This document shows positions 35,111-50,100 of a stretch of DNA of 64,000 nucleotides, one piece after another; the first letter of the stretch is position 1; each line of letters starts with the position of its first letter. Under the pieces are notes generated by a model that saw nothing but the letters and a program-made list of their open reading frames with translations, was not told where the DNA came from and made no database searches. The translations under genes were made by a program, and so were the position numbers. Location of the stretch: assembly GCA_012934845.2 (NCBI GenBank), contig WNNJ02002437.1, positions 1 to 64,000 on the forward strand, given 5' to 3'. Source of the DNA: Pomphorhynchus laevis (taxonomy: Eukaryota > Acanthocephala > Palaeacanthocephala > Echinorhynchida > Pomphorhynchidae).

Positions 35111-38100
35111 CTAAAGAGGAGTAATTAATATTTTAGGCTGACGACCACTGCTATTTATCATGTCATCTGTATATGCATTTTGGTTTTGCTGATTTTCTAT
35201 GTGCTGGTTTAACATTGTGGTAGGCGTCACTGTATGCGGGGAGTTGTCTGCCGTGTCTTTTATTGCTATTGCATTCAAGTTACCGCGCAGAATACTTCCG
35301 TCCGTCAAGAATTCTTCAAAGTTGGGGCTAAGTCGTTTTAATTTGTTACGGAGTTGTAACGATTCATTGTCGACCTGTCGGTTATGTTGCTCAGCTACAA
35401 AAAAATTTATACTTAGGTCTTCATTTTGCTGTCCTTCGGGACTACTTTCAGGAAGCAGTGCGCTCATTGCAACAGAATCCTCCTTCAAATTTTGAACAAC
35501 TGCTGATGTTACAATATCACACAATTCTCTTTTTTTTGAACTGATTTTATTGTCCCCAAATGTCGAGGAAATATCGTCATCACTAACGTATCGATCGCTT
35601 GTAAAACTGGACAAGGTATCCTCATAATCATCTTTATCATGTAATAAAATAGATTCTTCCACCATTATATCTGACATTGTCGTGATAATTTGCTGCCTCG
35701 ATTTGAGATCACGTTTTTGTTTAGTGTATAGAAGCCATATTTCATCAAACGACTTATTTTGCTCTGCTGCATACATTTTTATGTCCTTGATTGATCTTAG
35801 AGATTTGGTAGGATACATTTTATTGTCATCTTGATTAGAGTATTCAATTAGCTTTTCGATCATAGTTTCATTTGCTCTAACACCACTATAGTCGATTATA
35901 AAATCATCAGCATTTGTAGGATCTTTATAGTCGTGTTCTTCAGAAGACCAAATGGCTGGAATATCCGTTATTCTAGTTATTTCATCGGGATTATTGCAAC
36001 TACTCTCTCCTATCGCATTGATGCACTTATCTACAAACTGATCGCGAACGTGTTGATATGATTGAAATGTAAATTGGTATTCGTTTAAAGTGTGATTGGG
36101 AGTTTGTTCCTTCATTAAATCAGGAAAAAAGTAAGCTAAGCACTGCATCATTGTGAAATTGTTGACCTTAAGCAAAAAATACAAAACAATTTAAACGCAA
36201 AATCATGAGTCATATACCAGTGAGCAGAAGCTCATTCGATCAAAAACAAGAAACTTCATCCATTGTGGAATTAACGTCTAAATCAAAGTTACATTTTCAA
36301 TAGTACTTTAGTTAATAATGTTAAGCAAAGTTTTAAATTTTAATCATCAGGAAATTTTGAGTTTATATTATTTTTATAAGCCATAAATAATTTTTTCATC
36401 TAGATAAACATCAAGACCAGTTAGAGTTTTTTAATAATTCCCAAAGTAATAACTCTTAAAAATAAATATCTGGAGATAACTACAACGGCTATCGAAACAG
36501 ACAATTTCTGAAAAAGTAAATTTTGTAAAAAATATTGTATAATTGTCTGTTCGAATCAACTCGAAATCATCAAGAATAAATGTATTTAGTTATTAATGAC
36601 TTTTGGAATAAAATTTTGAAAATTTTCCAATAACAATGCCAAGCATTCAAAATTCTATTTCTTTAAAAATATGACGAAATTTCTTAAATAACACATTTTT
36701 AAAAATCTAATGTAAAAACTGTTGAGCTTCCAAAATTAAACCAATTATTTTGTTTCTGCGTTTTTAACGCAAAACCTTAACCCATTCCAATGTTCCAACT
36801 TTGTTTTATTACAATAATGCGAGCTGACCGAAAATCAATATTTTTAATAAGTTGTGTCTTTTTGCGTTTCCAGCACAATTTTAAATTAATATTTCATTAG
36901 TGATTAATGGAGAGAGCGAATTTTTAATTATTTATCTTAAAGCCAAATTTTCAATTGCTAACTACCATCATCATATTGCTATCGCCAATTATGGCAAACA
37001 GTAAACAGAATTTCCGAATACGACTTAAATATATCCAAGTGTGAAATGAAGATACCAAGATGGGCTTTAAAACGAGGTGAACGTTTGGATTTGAGAAAGG
37101 GTGTAGGTGGATCTTTGATCATAGGCCATCTCGCGACCAGCCTTCTTTTCATTAGGACGACCCCCTGAGCAAAGATTAAGATTTTTTAATTACCATGTAG
37201 AAACTACCAACCATTGTGTGGCGTGATTAGGACCTTAAGTGTGTTGCAAACCCTTTGTGGCTAGATCGCAAGACGTCGAGTTGGTGAATGCCTTTGGTAC
37301 CATAGCTAGCAGAATCTATAGGTTCTTAAGCTTGCTTCTTCTCATTCCCCAACTGATAAAACGACATATATCATACACAGACTAAGGCATAAGAATACAT
37401 TTATCATTGTTACAAAATTCTCTTAATATCTTTCTGTTTTTTCATTTATCATAGCAAGTTATTATTATTTAGCAAGTTATTTATTGAAAATCATTTATTT
37501 TTATTTACAAGAATCGGCACATCTAGTCGTTTGAACTACTGCGCTATGATAATCGTAAGATTAACACTTTTTAAACACTTTTATTGTATTTTATTCTGTA
37601 CATAATAATAAGGGATTTGTTACATCTGTCAGAAAAACAGACAAAAAAGAAAAAGAAAAATGTGAGTTTAAAATATGATAGTCGATCAACTGCAGTCTTC
37701 TTCCAAATCATTACGGCATCAGGTCCAGCGGGATCTGAGCCCTCCAGTCAATCCAACACGCCGCTATCCGACTGAACCACCCGGGGTCTTTCACCCTCCC
37801 CCGAAGAGTTCAATCGAGATTATTATGTACGTTTATATGCTGATGATAACTGTTAGCTATTGGAAATTTTAATTTTGAATAAATAATTAAACTTCAATCG
37901 CTTCATTAATTAATAAGAATGATAAATATGTATATCTATCTAATCATACGATATATATTGTAGCTATCGTCTACATCGTTGGCATTAAAGTTTGTCATTT
38001 TCAGGAAAATTTGCCTTCGTAGGATTGCAATGGAAAGTCATCATTTTTGAGATTAATAATAAATCAATGAGTGAACAATCAATTCATAACTTAATATTTT

Positions 38101-41100
38101 GTACTAAGAATCACAGTTTGCTTGAATCTGCTATTGTCAAACAACCACGATTAATGGTATAGAAAATATGGTATTTTCATTTTCTTTATTACTTTTCTTC
38201 ATTCTTATATTTAAAGGTTAAAGACAACATAAATGAATTAAATAACAAAATAATGATGTAACAATTTTCTCTCAATATTTCAGTTTTCTGTTGTTCATTT
38301 AATCAAGCAATACGATGTCAGTTGAGTTATTTAATGCTTATTAAGTAGGACGTAATGCTTCATTATATTATACTAATATAGTAGTGTGAATACTACTTTA
38401 TTCTCATATTCCGAGATTTTTAGTAATCTAAAAATGATGACCTTCCATTGCAGTGCTGCAAGGGCAAATTTCCCAGTAAATGATAAACTTTAATTCCCAT
38501 GATACAGACAATAGCATTATCTATCTTTTGATTAGATAGATTGTTTATTAGATAGATATATTAGATTAGATAGATATTTATTCTTTATTGATCTGAAAGA
38601 ATCACAGGTACTGAAATACTTGGTATCATTCAAATTAAATCAGCTAACTGAGTCTACGTATTTAATATAATTATAAAATAAACAAAACATAATAATGCTA
38701 AATCAAAATTTAATAATTAAATAATAAAATTAATAATTGTTTTTAGATTTTCTATAATTTAAATCAAGTTAAAAAAATGAAATTTAAAATAAAAGTCATT
38801 TTTATGAATTGAATAATAAATAACATACGTTGTATCAGAATAAGAATTAGAGGTCATCAGGAGGAACTGCTATGCTATCAGGATCGGGCCCCTAACTCCT
38901 CTACACAACATAGCAGCGGGGCCAAATACATGCTAATGATGTATTTCCTCTGAAATAACTATCTAGTATCTTATTCTAATACAAAGTATATTATTTATTA
39001 TCCATCCATAAAAATTTGCCACTTAAGAGTTTAAATTTATTTTTTATATTATTGTGTTGATTTATATATTTTACTATTTTCTGCTTGATGTTATTTTTAT
39101 AGTAACCTAGTTTAAAATATGTATCTATTAAATTATTTAAATGATTTTGAAGAAAGCCAATATCATTACATAGTGTTGCAATTCTTAAAATTTCATTATT
39201 AAATGTATTATATTTTATATTATACGGTATGCATGAATGCTCATGCAAAAAATATGTTTCTTGTAAATTTAAATATGTAATCTTTACGATATAAATTAAT
39301 AGTAGTTTTAGTTAATGTTAATTTAATGTTCATATCTAGATATACACCTTCTTTATCATTAATATTGGTTTTGTTAAGAATAAGGCTTTCTGGATAAATG
39401 TGCTCACTAATTGAATAAAAATTATTAGAATTAAATACACATATATCATCAATGTATCGAAACATATATTTCATATATTTATATTGTTTAGATTTAGTTT
39501 TTACACAGTTATGAACAAATTCATATTCTATAAAGCTTAAAAACAAGTCAGCTATAATTGGGCTACTATTACCACCCATTGGAACACCTTTTACTTGTCT
39601 AAATATAGATGTCCCTACTTTTAAATAATTTTGATTTATCAAAATATTTAAGGATTCTATTAATTCAATTTTATCCATATATTTATATTTATTTCGACAC
39701 AATTCATCGTAATTATATTTGAATAACTAAAATATTTAAAATTTAATTAATGTTTAAAAAGTATTTTTAATTATTAGTTAAGTAAGTTTAATTATTCTTT
39801 TCTAATTCTTAATACTAATATAGTTATTTAAAATAATATTATGTGAATTATAATAATTAAAATATAAGTTATTTAATTAATTTTACAATTATTTACTATT
39901 TTGTAATATTAATGCAAAATGCTTCTCTCGTATCTGTGAAAGAATAAATAATTTACTGAACTGGCAGATTTATTGACAATTTGGGTATATGCAAAATCAG
40001 TTCATTTTGCTTTAAAAATTATAATATGAAATACTTTTATTTTTGCAATATAATATCAAAAAAAGTTGATTAATTAATAGGTAAATTTAATTTTCAATAA
40101 CAAAGAATAATTTCTTATTTATTAATTTTTATTTATAATGCTTTTATCTCTTAAGATAAAATAATGCGTTTATCTCTTTGAATAAAAAAAGTTTTTCATT
40201 AGTTGAAATAGATGCAAGATGAGGTTGATTTTTAAATACGCTTTTTCCTAATTGTGAAATTCAATATCAACTTACGTTTGCTGAGTTGACAATGATAGCA
40301 TCATGATTTGTAGAATTCTCATCATTATTCATTCTTGAATTTTCATTGTGGTCTTGAAAAGCTATCTGGTCGTTTTTACTATGAAATTAAAAAAGAAAAT
40401 GATAAAATTTTGATCTTAGACCTAAAATTGGACTTATGATTTATTGTCAAATGACAATGGTTATTCGCTTAGTATAACTTATTCTTTAAAATGCTACTAA
40501 AATCGTATTTCTCTAAAATTGTAGATATATTGAATACATTTACCAGTTACAAGATCAAACAAGGTGATTTTCGCATTTTCAAAAAGCGCGGTTGCAAAAA
40601 GAATTAGAAGAATTTGCTTCTGGATGAATTTATTGTTAATTACACACATTATTAATAGTGTCTCGAAATAGATCTCCGGAGGCTGTTTATGAGTAATTTT
40701 AATTCAGTTATTCATAGGAATGTCGTGTCACAACCAGAATATATATGCTTGATAACAACGGTCCAAGATTCCATTGGAGTACGGCAATATGTTGAAAGCT
40801 GATGTCGATACTTAACCGAGACTACACTCAACGATCAGTATACTACTCGTCACTACTATACGTAAGAGATGACCGGCAGCGTACATCAGTAGTATTAGCA
40901 ATCTCGGTGACGTTTCGGCTGCTTGCCAATTAAGCAATTAAGCAAAGTGTCGGAAACGCCTTTATTCACAATGTCACACAGGCAACCGAAACGACCAGTG
41001 GGTACATCATTCTACTGATGAGTGTTGAAGAATACTCCATCATTTCGATGATGAAGTGATCGTACTGAAGTGGCATGGTGACTGAAAGTCGTGAATCAAA

Positions 41101-44100
41101 GTCCACTCTATCAAACAACACAATTTTATATAAATGCCGTATTTCGTAAGAAATCCTGGACCGCTTTTTACTCAGCACATACGTCCACCATTATTATACA
41201 TGCCGTATTCATTATAGATCCTACAAGTGCAGCGACAATTCAACAACAACCTCTGCCTAGTGTTTAAGGATGGTTCGCACAGCAATTCGATCTGTTAAAG
41301 AGCGTCAGCCTCAGACAATTAAGCAAAGTGTCAGAAACGCGTTCATTCACAATTTCACACAGGCAACCGAAAACGACTAGTGGATACTTCATTCTACTTA
41401 TGAGTGTGACAGAGTACTCAATCATTTCGATGCTGAAGTAGTCGTCTAGAAGTGGTATGGTACTGAAAGTCCTGAATCAAAGTTCATTCTATTAAGCAAC
41501 ACAATTTTATATAAATGATGTATTTCGTAAGAAATCCTGGACCGTTGTTTAATCAGCACATCCGTGCACTACTATTATACATGCCGTATCTATTATGGAC
41601 CCTACGAGTGTAGCGAAATTCAGAAACAACCTCTGCCTAGTGTTTAAAGATGGTCCGCACATCAATTCGATATGGTAAAGAGCGCAAGCCTAAGACAATT
41701 ACGCATAGTATCAGAAACGGCTTCATTCACAATGTTACACAGGCAATCGAAACGACCAACGGGTACTATATTCTACTGATGAGTGACATGTTGGCTGAAA
41801 GTCGTTAATCAAAGTCTAGTCTATCAAGCAATACCATTTTATATAAATGCCGTATTTCGTAATAAATCATGGACCGTTATTTACTCTGCACATCTTTGCA
41901 CCACTTATATATAGATTGTTTCGTAAGGGATAACTCTTCTTTATATATAAAGAAGAGTTGGTAGTCAGCCTTCTGATGAGCCCGGGGCAACCAACATGTG
42001 GCAAAATGCGGGTGAAACAAAAACGGCTGTGGCAATGGCGCCGTTGGTAGTCAGGGTATATGGAATTGGATATCATGAAGGAAGGATGTAGCTGGTTTTC
42101 AATGTGAAAGTCACCTTGTGTGACCTAGCTACTATTCAATACATAAATAAGCATCCATTAAAGGATCACCAGTCCCGATTTCAATCGATCTTCATGATCG
42201 TTACGAAACAATATATATACTATAACCATATTTAATATAAATATGGTAAATATTTATAAATATTTATAAATATTTATATTAAATATTTATGTAAATATTT
42301 AATATAAATATGGTTAAACGCGTTTATAAATATTTAAACGCGTTTATAAATATTTAAACGCGTTTATAAAAAACACATCAAGTGCTCTTATTTATTTTTG
42401 TCTTTTTTGGCGGTTTTACTCAATTACAAAATATACAAAAAGGATCTCATAATGGACGATCCCGTCAACATCCGAATTAACGATCATTACCAATATATAT
42501 TTATATATAAAGAAGAGTTATCCCTTACGAAACAATATATATATATAAAGTCTCTGTTTCTATATTAACAATATATATCGTTACTAATAAGTAAACGGGA
42601 AAACATACATAACTGGGTATTGGAAATCATCACAGTCCATCAGCAATCAAATACCTATACCTGTTTCTGCTTATTGAGCTTCATCAGTAGGGTCCAGATT
42701 TTGAGGGTGTTTAGGAATCCTCCACCACAATTTAGAAGAGTTCATCATCACAATTATGATTATTACAAAACTACCTTCAAGTCCACAAGCGATCACAAAA
42801 GTGATTTAGCGCTATATTATTTATAATATTATTCCAACCTGCCCCCGGATCGCAAAGCGATACATCATTATATTGGTTGCAGTCTTCTAAAACAAACAAG
42901 ACAAAAAAGTTTTAATTCATTTAAGCACGTTTCGTATTTGCGAAACGTCCGTAGAGAAAAACTTTGTGTACTGTCGTAATTAAATAAATAAAAATTCGTG
43001 ATCTAGTTTGTTTTATTGAATAGTATTATCTAAAGAGTTTTCAAATTACCACAGATAATCTATATTATATATTTTTAAAATAATTTATACAATTAATATA
43101 TAAAATATTGTACTATATTCTAACTACAAATTTCGTATTCATATACAAATTTCGCGGAAACTACGACATTTAAAACGTTTGAAATGTTTCGGTAGAAACG
43201 TTTCAATCTTTAAACATTAGCCATCGATCAAAATGGCAGGAAATATATTAATTTAAATTTTTGCATAATCTTTTATTTTCGTGATATAGTAAGATATTCT
43301 CCACACTGCTCAAAAACTATGGCTTGTTATAAATAGTGAATTAATGAACTTTATTACGTTTAAAGCTTGTTCAATTTAAAACTTATTTCTTTTGAAAATG
43401 ATGCAACTCTGATTTATTTGCTAACGAGTTGGAGTTATTTCTCCTCGATCGTATAATATTTTTATAATGCATTACCGAGATTTGCTTGCTAATTCCTTAT
43501 CGTATAGTTTATTCAAATTTTCGATATTGATATCACTTGTAAGAGCCGACTGATTAAATTTATTAATAAAATAGGCAAACGGTTGGCCAGCGTAGAAGTC
43601 AGATATAATTGACCAGTAAAATGGCAAATCATCCAATTTTTGCAACTGAGATGATGTCATATCGTACTGATTATCTAAAGATAAATCAACTGATTTGTCC
43701 ATTGTTTGATTCGATTGAGGATTATGGTTTAATTGTTGTTTTGATTTTACGATCGACTGCTGTGATTGCTTATAGTCTTGCGATTGATCAGCAGATAGTT
43801 TGTTTGAATTTCTTCCTTTTAGACGGACCATTTTATTTATGTAATTCACAAGACTGCCACTACTACGGCTGATGTAATCGTTTATTTCTTGATGCTGAGA
43901 TTCCGAATAATCGAAACTAATAAGATAGTAGTTTGATAAAGCCTTCAGACCAATTTGGTAATACATATGCTGATCAAATCCACTGCCTAAACTTTAATTG
44001 TAGAATAAATAAAACCGATACGCATTTAAACCTGTAATATTCCGAGAACATTCGTTTGTGTAAACAAGCATAAATGTGTGCAAATCCTTTATATCCTTCC

Positions 44101-47100
44101 ATTTCATTTCGAGCATTTCATTTACCTGACAATTCCGTGAATTTAGCTGCAATGAAATGTAGTCGAGGCAATAATCAAACAGTACTGATCCAGGCGAATC
44201 AAGAACGTAGTGCCGATATTTGGATAGCGCATCGAATCCGGTAAGTGAGTGATTTTGGTCTGTTAAAAACACAAGAGACAACTGCTTTATGATGTATTTT
44301 ACATTCAAATTTTTACATTTTCTAGTTTAATTAAATAAACTCTAGTAATCCACGATTGAAAAAAAAATTAATTAATAATTAATTAAAAATTTAATATTTA
44401 TTAATAAAAGAAAAAATAATAACATAAGTTAATTGTCTATGTGGCTTTACTAGTTAAATAGCTATCCTATATTTCACAGTAAAAACAAGACAAGAATTTA
44501 TTCACCCAAACATGTGGTTACAAACTGCAATTATTAGAAAAGAGCAGTTTGAATTGCTTGCTTTGAATTTTCAATATTTATTATAGTGATCTGTTTGGAA
44601 TAAATTCGGATTAGCGACCAAATTGCATGATCAAAATCATTTGATATAAAACAAAGCTCTAAATTATTTGAAACATTAATATTAATTAATAAATATTAAT
44701 TACATGAAACTATATATTGTACTCAATTATATAAAATATAGAATTACATCGCATGGACATATAAATAAATATGTTAGCTGCTTGTCCGGTGTTGGTCATG
44801 GAGGCAGATCACGTACAAAGTTATTGCAGATAACTCAATTTGTAATAACTTTTCACATTCACGTAGCACAAGACAATCATGCGCAGGCTGTGAAGCCCGC
44901 TATCTTTACATATAAATTTTCCTTGGTTTGCCTTCATTAGGATGCACTGGAAAGTGCATGTATTTTAGAGCTATTAACGATGAAGAGCACTTCACGAGGC
45001 ATCCTCAGTACATGTTTAAACTACCTCTTCTATTTTATTTCAAAATTTAAGTGTAGGTTTGAGCTCATAACGGATGACTAGATACAATCAAGATCATGTT
45101 AGTTCAATCATTACACAAAGTTTATGACTGTTAAGTCAAAATATTGATCAGGAAAGCAAAACTTTTTATTTGTGGTTCAACTCCTTTAACATGGTGTATA
45201 TACTTAATAAAGTATATACACCATGTTGGATGAACAGAAACACGAAACATCTATCGATTTTACCTTCGTTCTTTCAATTGCAAACTGAGCATCCTAGTAC
45301 TTAAACGTTGACATATCAGTAGATACTACTATAATCGGATTGACTCGATTGTTTCTGTTATTTGGATTTGAGACGTACATCGACACAGTTATAAAGTAAC
45401 ATATTATATAATACAATATATTATATTTGATTATGTATAATACATAATCGACAGACATTGAAACACAAGGAGCCATACCATGACCGTATCACTCAACTAA
45501 GAATCGACTTTCCTCTGTGCCGGCGAAGTGATCGATCGTCTCTATCAATAAGACGTTAGGTCATTAAAAGGCTTTTTGACAAGTTAATCGGTAAGTCTAC
45601 ACAAAACGTTTTAATTGACTAAATCTTTAAAATTTTGACATTTCCAAATTTCTATATTCTAATTAGTCTCATTTGAGGGTACCCACATTTGCACATGTAT
45701 AATAAATTATATAAATATAATTATAATTATACATAATTGTAAATTACGAAATAATCATATTTTAATCACATTTTACCTGCGTTAGATTTGTTTATTTCTT
45801 TGCATAAAATTGAATGCACGTAAATTGGGCATCGTATGTAAAAAGGTATACGAAAATTACAGACGAACTTGTTAACAATATCGCAAGGTTTATCTGATTC
45901 CTAAACAAGCAATCGTTAATACTAATTATGATATTGGCTTTTGTCTTTTACGATTTTAAGTAATATGCACAAAATGATAGTCACAAAATGATACTTGAAT
46001 AAAAAATTGAATCCATCGATTTCTAATTTAGTAAAATTTCATTAAAAATGTTCTATTATTGTCAAAAATTAAACAATCCTGTCTAATTAAACAGAGGTCT
46101 TTCTCTATGTGAAGCATAAATTTATAAAGAATTTGTGCTGTACGAATTTACCAATCAGAACGAATAAATAATTTGATCCTCTTTGTTTTTTACAAAGAGA
46201 ATTATCATTTTTTTGCACAAAATGATACTTGAAAAATTTGTCAAAAATCTATTTTTATTTTCGTATTACACATAAGAGAATTAGTGTCAGTGCATTTCAT
46301 CACTTTGAAATTAGAATTTTTAAATCAAAATTTGTATCACTATTGGTTGGCTTTATTATATATATATCAAAGGATCACCAGTCCCGATTTAAATCAATCT
46401 TCACGATCCCATACGAAGCAATCTATGATAAGCATGTCAGAGAGCATCTCGAACAATGCAGTTGCTGGAGATAATGATGGAGAGTTTTATATACTGTGTG
46501 AAATCTGGTAATCCTGGATTCGTAGCCTAGCAGTCAAGAGTGCAATCAAAGTACGGGGAGCGACAGCTCGAATCTCAGATGAGTCAAATTTCAAAAGGTG
46601 AAGAGTTGGTAGTCAACCTTCTGATGAGCCCGGGGCTACCAACATGTGGCAAAAAGCGGGCGAAACGAAAACAGATGTGGCAATGGTGCCGTTAGTAGTC
46701 AGGGTGTATGAAATTGGTTATCATGAAGGAATGATTCTGTAGCTGGTTTTCAATGTGAAAGTCACCTTGTGTGACATAGCAACTATTCAATAGATAAATA
46801 AGCATCCAAAAATATCACCAGTCCCAATTTCAGTCGATCTTCATGATCCCATACGTAACAATTTATAATAAGCATGCCAGAGAGCATTTTGGACAATGCA
46901 GTTTCTTGAAATCATGATGAAAAGTTTCATATACTTTGTGAAATCTGGTAATCCTGGATTCGTATATATACAGCACCGTATATTTTGAAACTATTATATA
47001 TAATACTTTATACGATATTTATATAATACTATATATATTAGTTTATATATACTATTATAATTTACATAAACAATTAGAACAGGTATATATAGTCAGCAAA

Positions 47101-50100
47101 TAACAAATGCTTAATTTAAAAATGATCAATTGCATTTTGCACAGTGGTTTCCGAATATTCACACTAGAACGGCTGTTCTGTTTTAGAATTTTTATTTCAG
47201 AATGCAATAAGAGTTTAAAAATATTTTCAATACACTGTTTTTAATCAAATTTCACTTAATTTAACCAGGAAGCATTTTATCTGTATTAATTAATCTCATT
47301 GTTTTGAGAATCCATTTAGATCCTTACAATTAGATGTGGCTAATTTTGTGTCACGGATTTTAATTAATAAATATAAATTAATTAATAGCTTTTAATTAAA
47401 TAGTAATTAACAAGTAATAATTAATAAATAGTATTACTTATTATTTAAATTCGTTTTTTTCAAATATTATTCTTAATTTTAATTATGATAATTATGCAAT
47501 GGTTGATACTTCACTCTTTTTTGAGCTGTTAACAACAAAAATTAAAAACATACACTGAATTTGTAGGCATCTAAACTTGGCTGGCATACCCATACACCAC
47601 TTTTAAAATTATATTGTATGACCTGTGAGAATATCTAAAATTAGATTAGTTAATTTCATATAGTACTAGGCAGTATTTTACCGGCAAAGCAAGAAATGTA
47701 TTAAGAAAATCAGTTTGACATTCATCTGATAAAATATCAATCAATACAAGTTCTGACAATGATCCAAGTCTTAAATCGCAAATTGGTTTGTATCCCTAAA
47801 ATAATTGAATGTTTGTTTTTATCTATTGTGTTTTTATTTTACACAAACAAAATCAATTATTTACTAAATGCTGCAAAATATTATATGTAAAGCATTCTCA
47901 CTTTACATCGACAGAAAATGGTTAGCTATACATTTTAACTTTTCGATCGTTTTTAATTCGTTATATAATTATATATATTGTATATTATGTATTATTTATA
48001 TTAATATAAATAATATATTATTATATATAATTCGTTATGAGAATTAGTTTTAGTCGATTTAAATAATAAACGACGCAAATATATTAAACACAAATTCTTA
48101 AATGTAATTTAAAATTATTTATACAAATTATTTTAGCATTTGTAGCTAGAACTGATATATCGAGAATATACACTAATCTTGTGTAATATTGTTCTGTTGG
48201 CAATGAGCACGATCGATTTAAAATAATCGTTGCTATTCCTAACATAGATTGTACTACAATAATCAAATCATTTAACACGGAACAAATTAAATTTAGTTAT
48301 TTTAATAACTTATTTTAATTTAGGAATTATGGACATACTAGAATTAAATTAAATGGAATCTTAATTTTATGTTTTAAGAAGCAAAATGAATTTTTTCAAT
48401 GAATTTATTGAAATTGTATGATTTCTTGACATTCGTTATTTAATTACATAATTAATGAAATTAAAAATTATTAATTTGAAGATTTCAAAATTTTAATCAT
48501 GTTTATAGTATCACTAACAGTATACTTACGCAAGCAATATTTTGCTTAAATATCATTCATATTACATAACAATATGTAATATGAATTTAATATATAATAT
48601 GACTATGTTATCGAAATTATCTCTAATATATAATCTCTGATTATATGAAAATAATATAACACCTAATATAATTGTAATATTTAATAATATTTCACTGTAA
48701 TAGAAATTAATATGACATAATATCCCAAATTATATATATAATATACAAAATATTATATATATCTAATGCATCATTTATATCATAAATTTCTAGAATTATA
48801 ATATTTATTGAATTTTAAAATTCAAAAATCAGATTTATTTAATGTAAACACTTTATTAAGTTAAAATGCGTTTTCGAGTTTTACAGGCACTGGAAGATAT
48901 GAGAACTTTCAACAGAGTAGTTATAAAGGACATGAAACTGTCGGTTGCAAAATACGCAGATGCAAAATATGAATTTCTAGTAAGTACTTCTGTCATTTTT
49001 TATCTTACAGTTACGAATCAAATTAATAAAATCAGCATTATTAGCATGTGTAGAAAAATATTAATCTTGTCTTTCATATTAATTTATTCATATATTATTA
49101 AATTTTGCCATTGTTTTAGACAATGGCAATGCCTTTATCCAGACATGGTCTTAAAATCTCTGTAAATTCGAATCTGAATTTCAAATTTATAATCTGACTA
49201 ATAGTTTCATAATTTATACGACTAAATATTGATTTAAAAGAGTTGATGTTTAAGTAAAAATTAAGTGTTAATGATATTAAGGCAGCTTAAACTGTTATCC
49301 TCAGAAATAGGAATTTAAAATAATTTAATAATTTATTTAATTCTTAATACAAAACAAAAATTGAAAGAAATGAATTCGTTTATAAAAATAAATGTATTTT
49401 TATTTATAAAACATGGCGGCACTAGCTGTGGATATCTTTTCATTAACTACTTTTTACAATAAGCTTTTAAGAATTACACTTTTATTTCAGAAATCTAAAT
49501 AATTTTAAATAATAAAATAGGCGCTGGCTGTGTACAGTAGAAGAATCAAAGTACTTGTTAAGGGAAAATCATTGAAATTAATTGTTCAGTTTATTATTTT
49601 TATGTACAATAAATTCTAAACAATTGAATTATTGAGGTAAATCTAAACTTCACTTGAGTTATAACATTACATATCATAAAATAATTAACTTTAAAATTCT
49701 TACATTATCTACTTTGAATTTACAAATTGAAAAACAATCTAAAAGACAGGACGGTAATTGTCGTGTGCTGCCTCGAGCATGCACCCAGCATTTCCTCGTT
49801 TAACGGCAATAGTCAGGCGCTGTATAAAAAATCTGGCCGATTGGGGCTCCTGGGTGGTTCAGATTAATCGTGTGCCTAGGTTTCGGAGGAACTCTTTAAT
49901 ATCCTGACCGAACGAGACATTATAAGCCCATTGGGGTAAAATAATAAACGCGTTGGTAAATGCCGCTATACTTTGCTCGTTTGGCCTGTTCGAGGTCGCT
50001 AGTGAATGATCCGCAACCATTGACACGTGGCAATGGTTGTGGCAATTTTCGGGTAAGTGAAGTCTTTAATTTTAAAATAACTAACTTTTATAACTAGCTT

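Noticed and set aside
35199-35495. 98-residue plus-strand frame
   Set aside because: Antisense shadow of the last RGS-like exon.
40927-41900. CRISPR-like array
   Set aside because: Units are about 380 bp and diverged, without short repeats and unique spacers; a eukaryotic tandem repeat.
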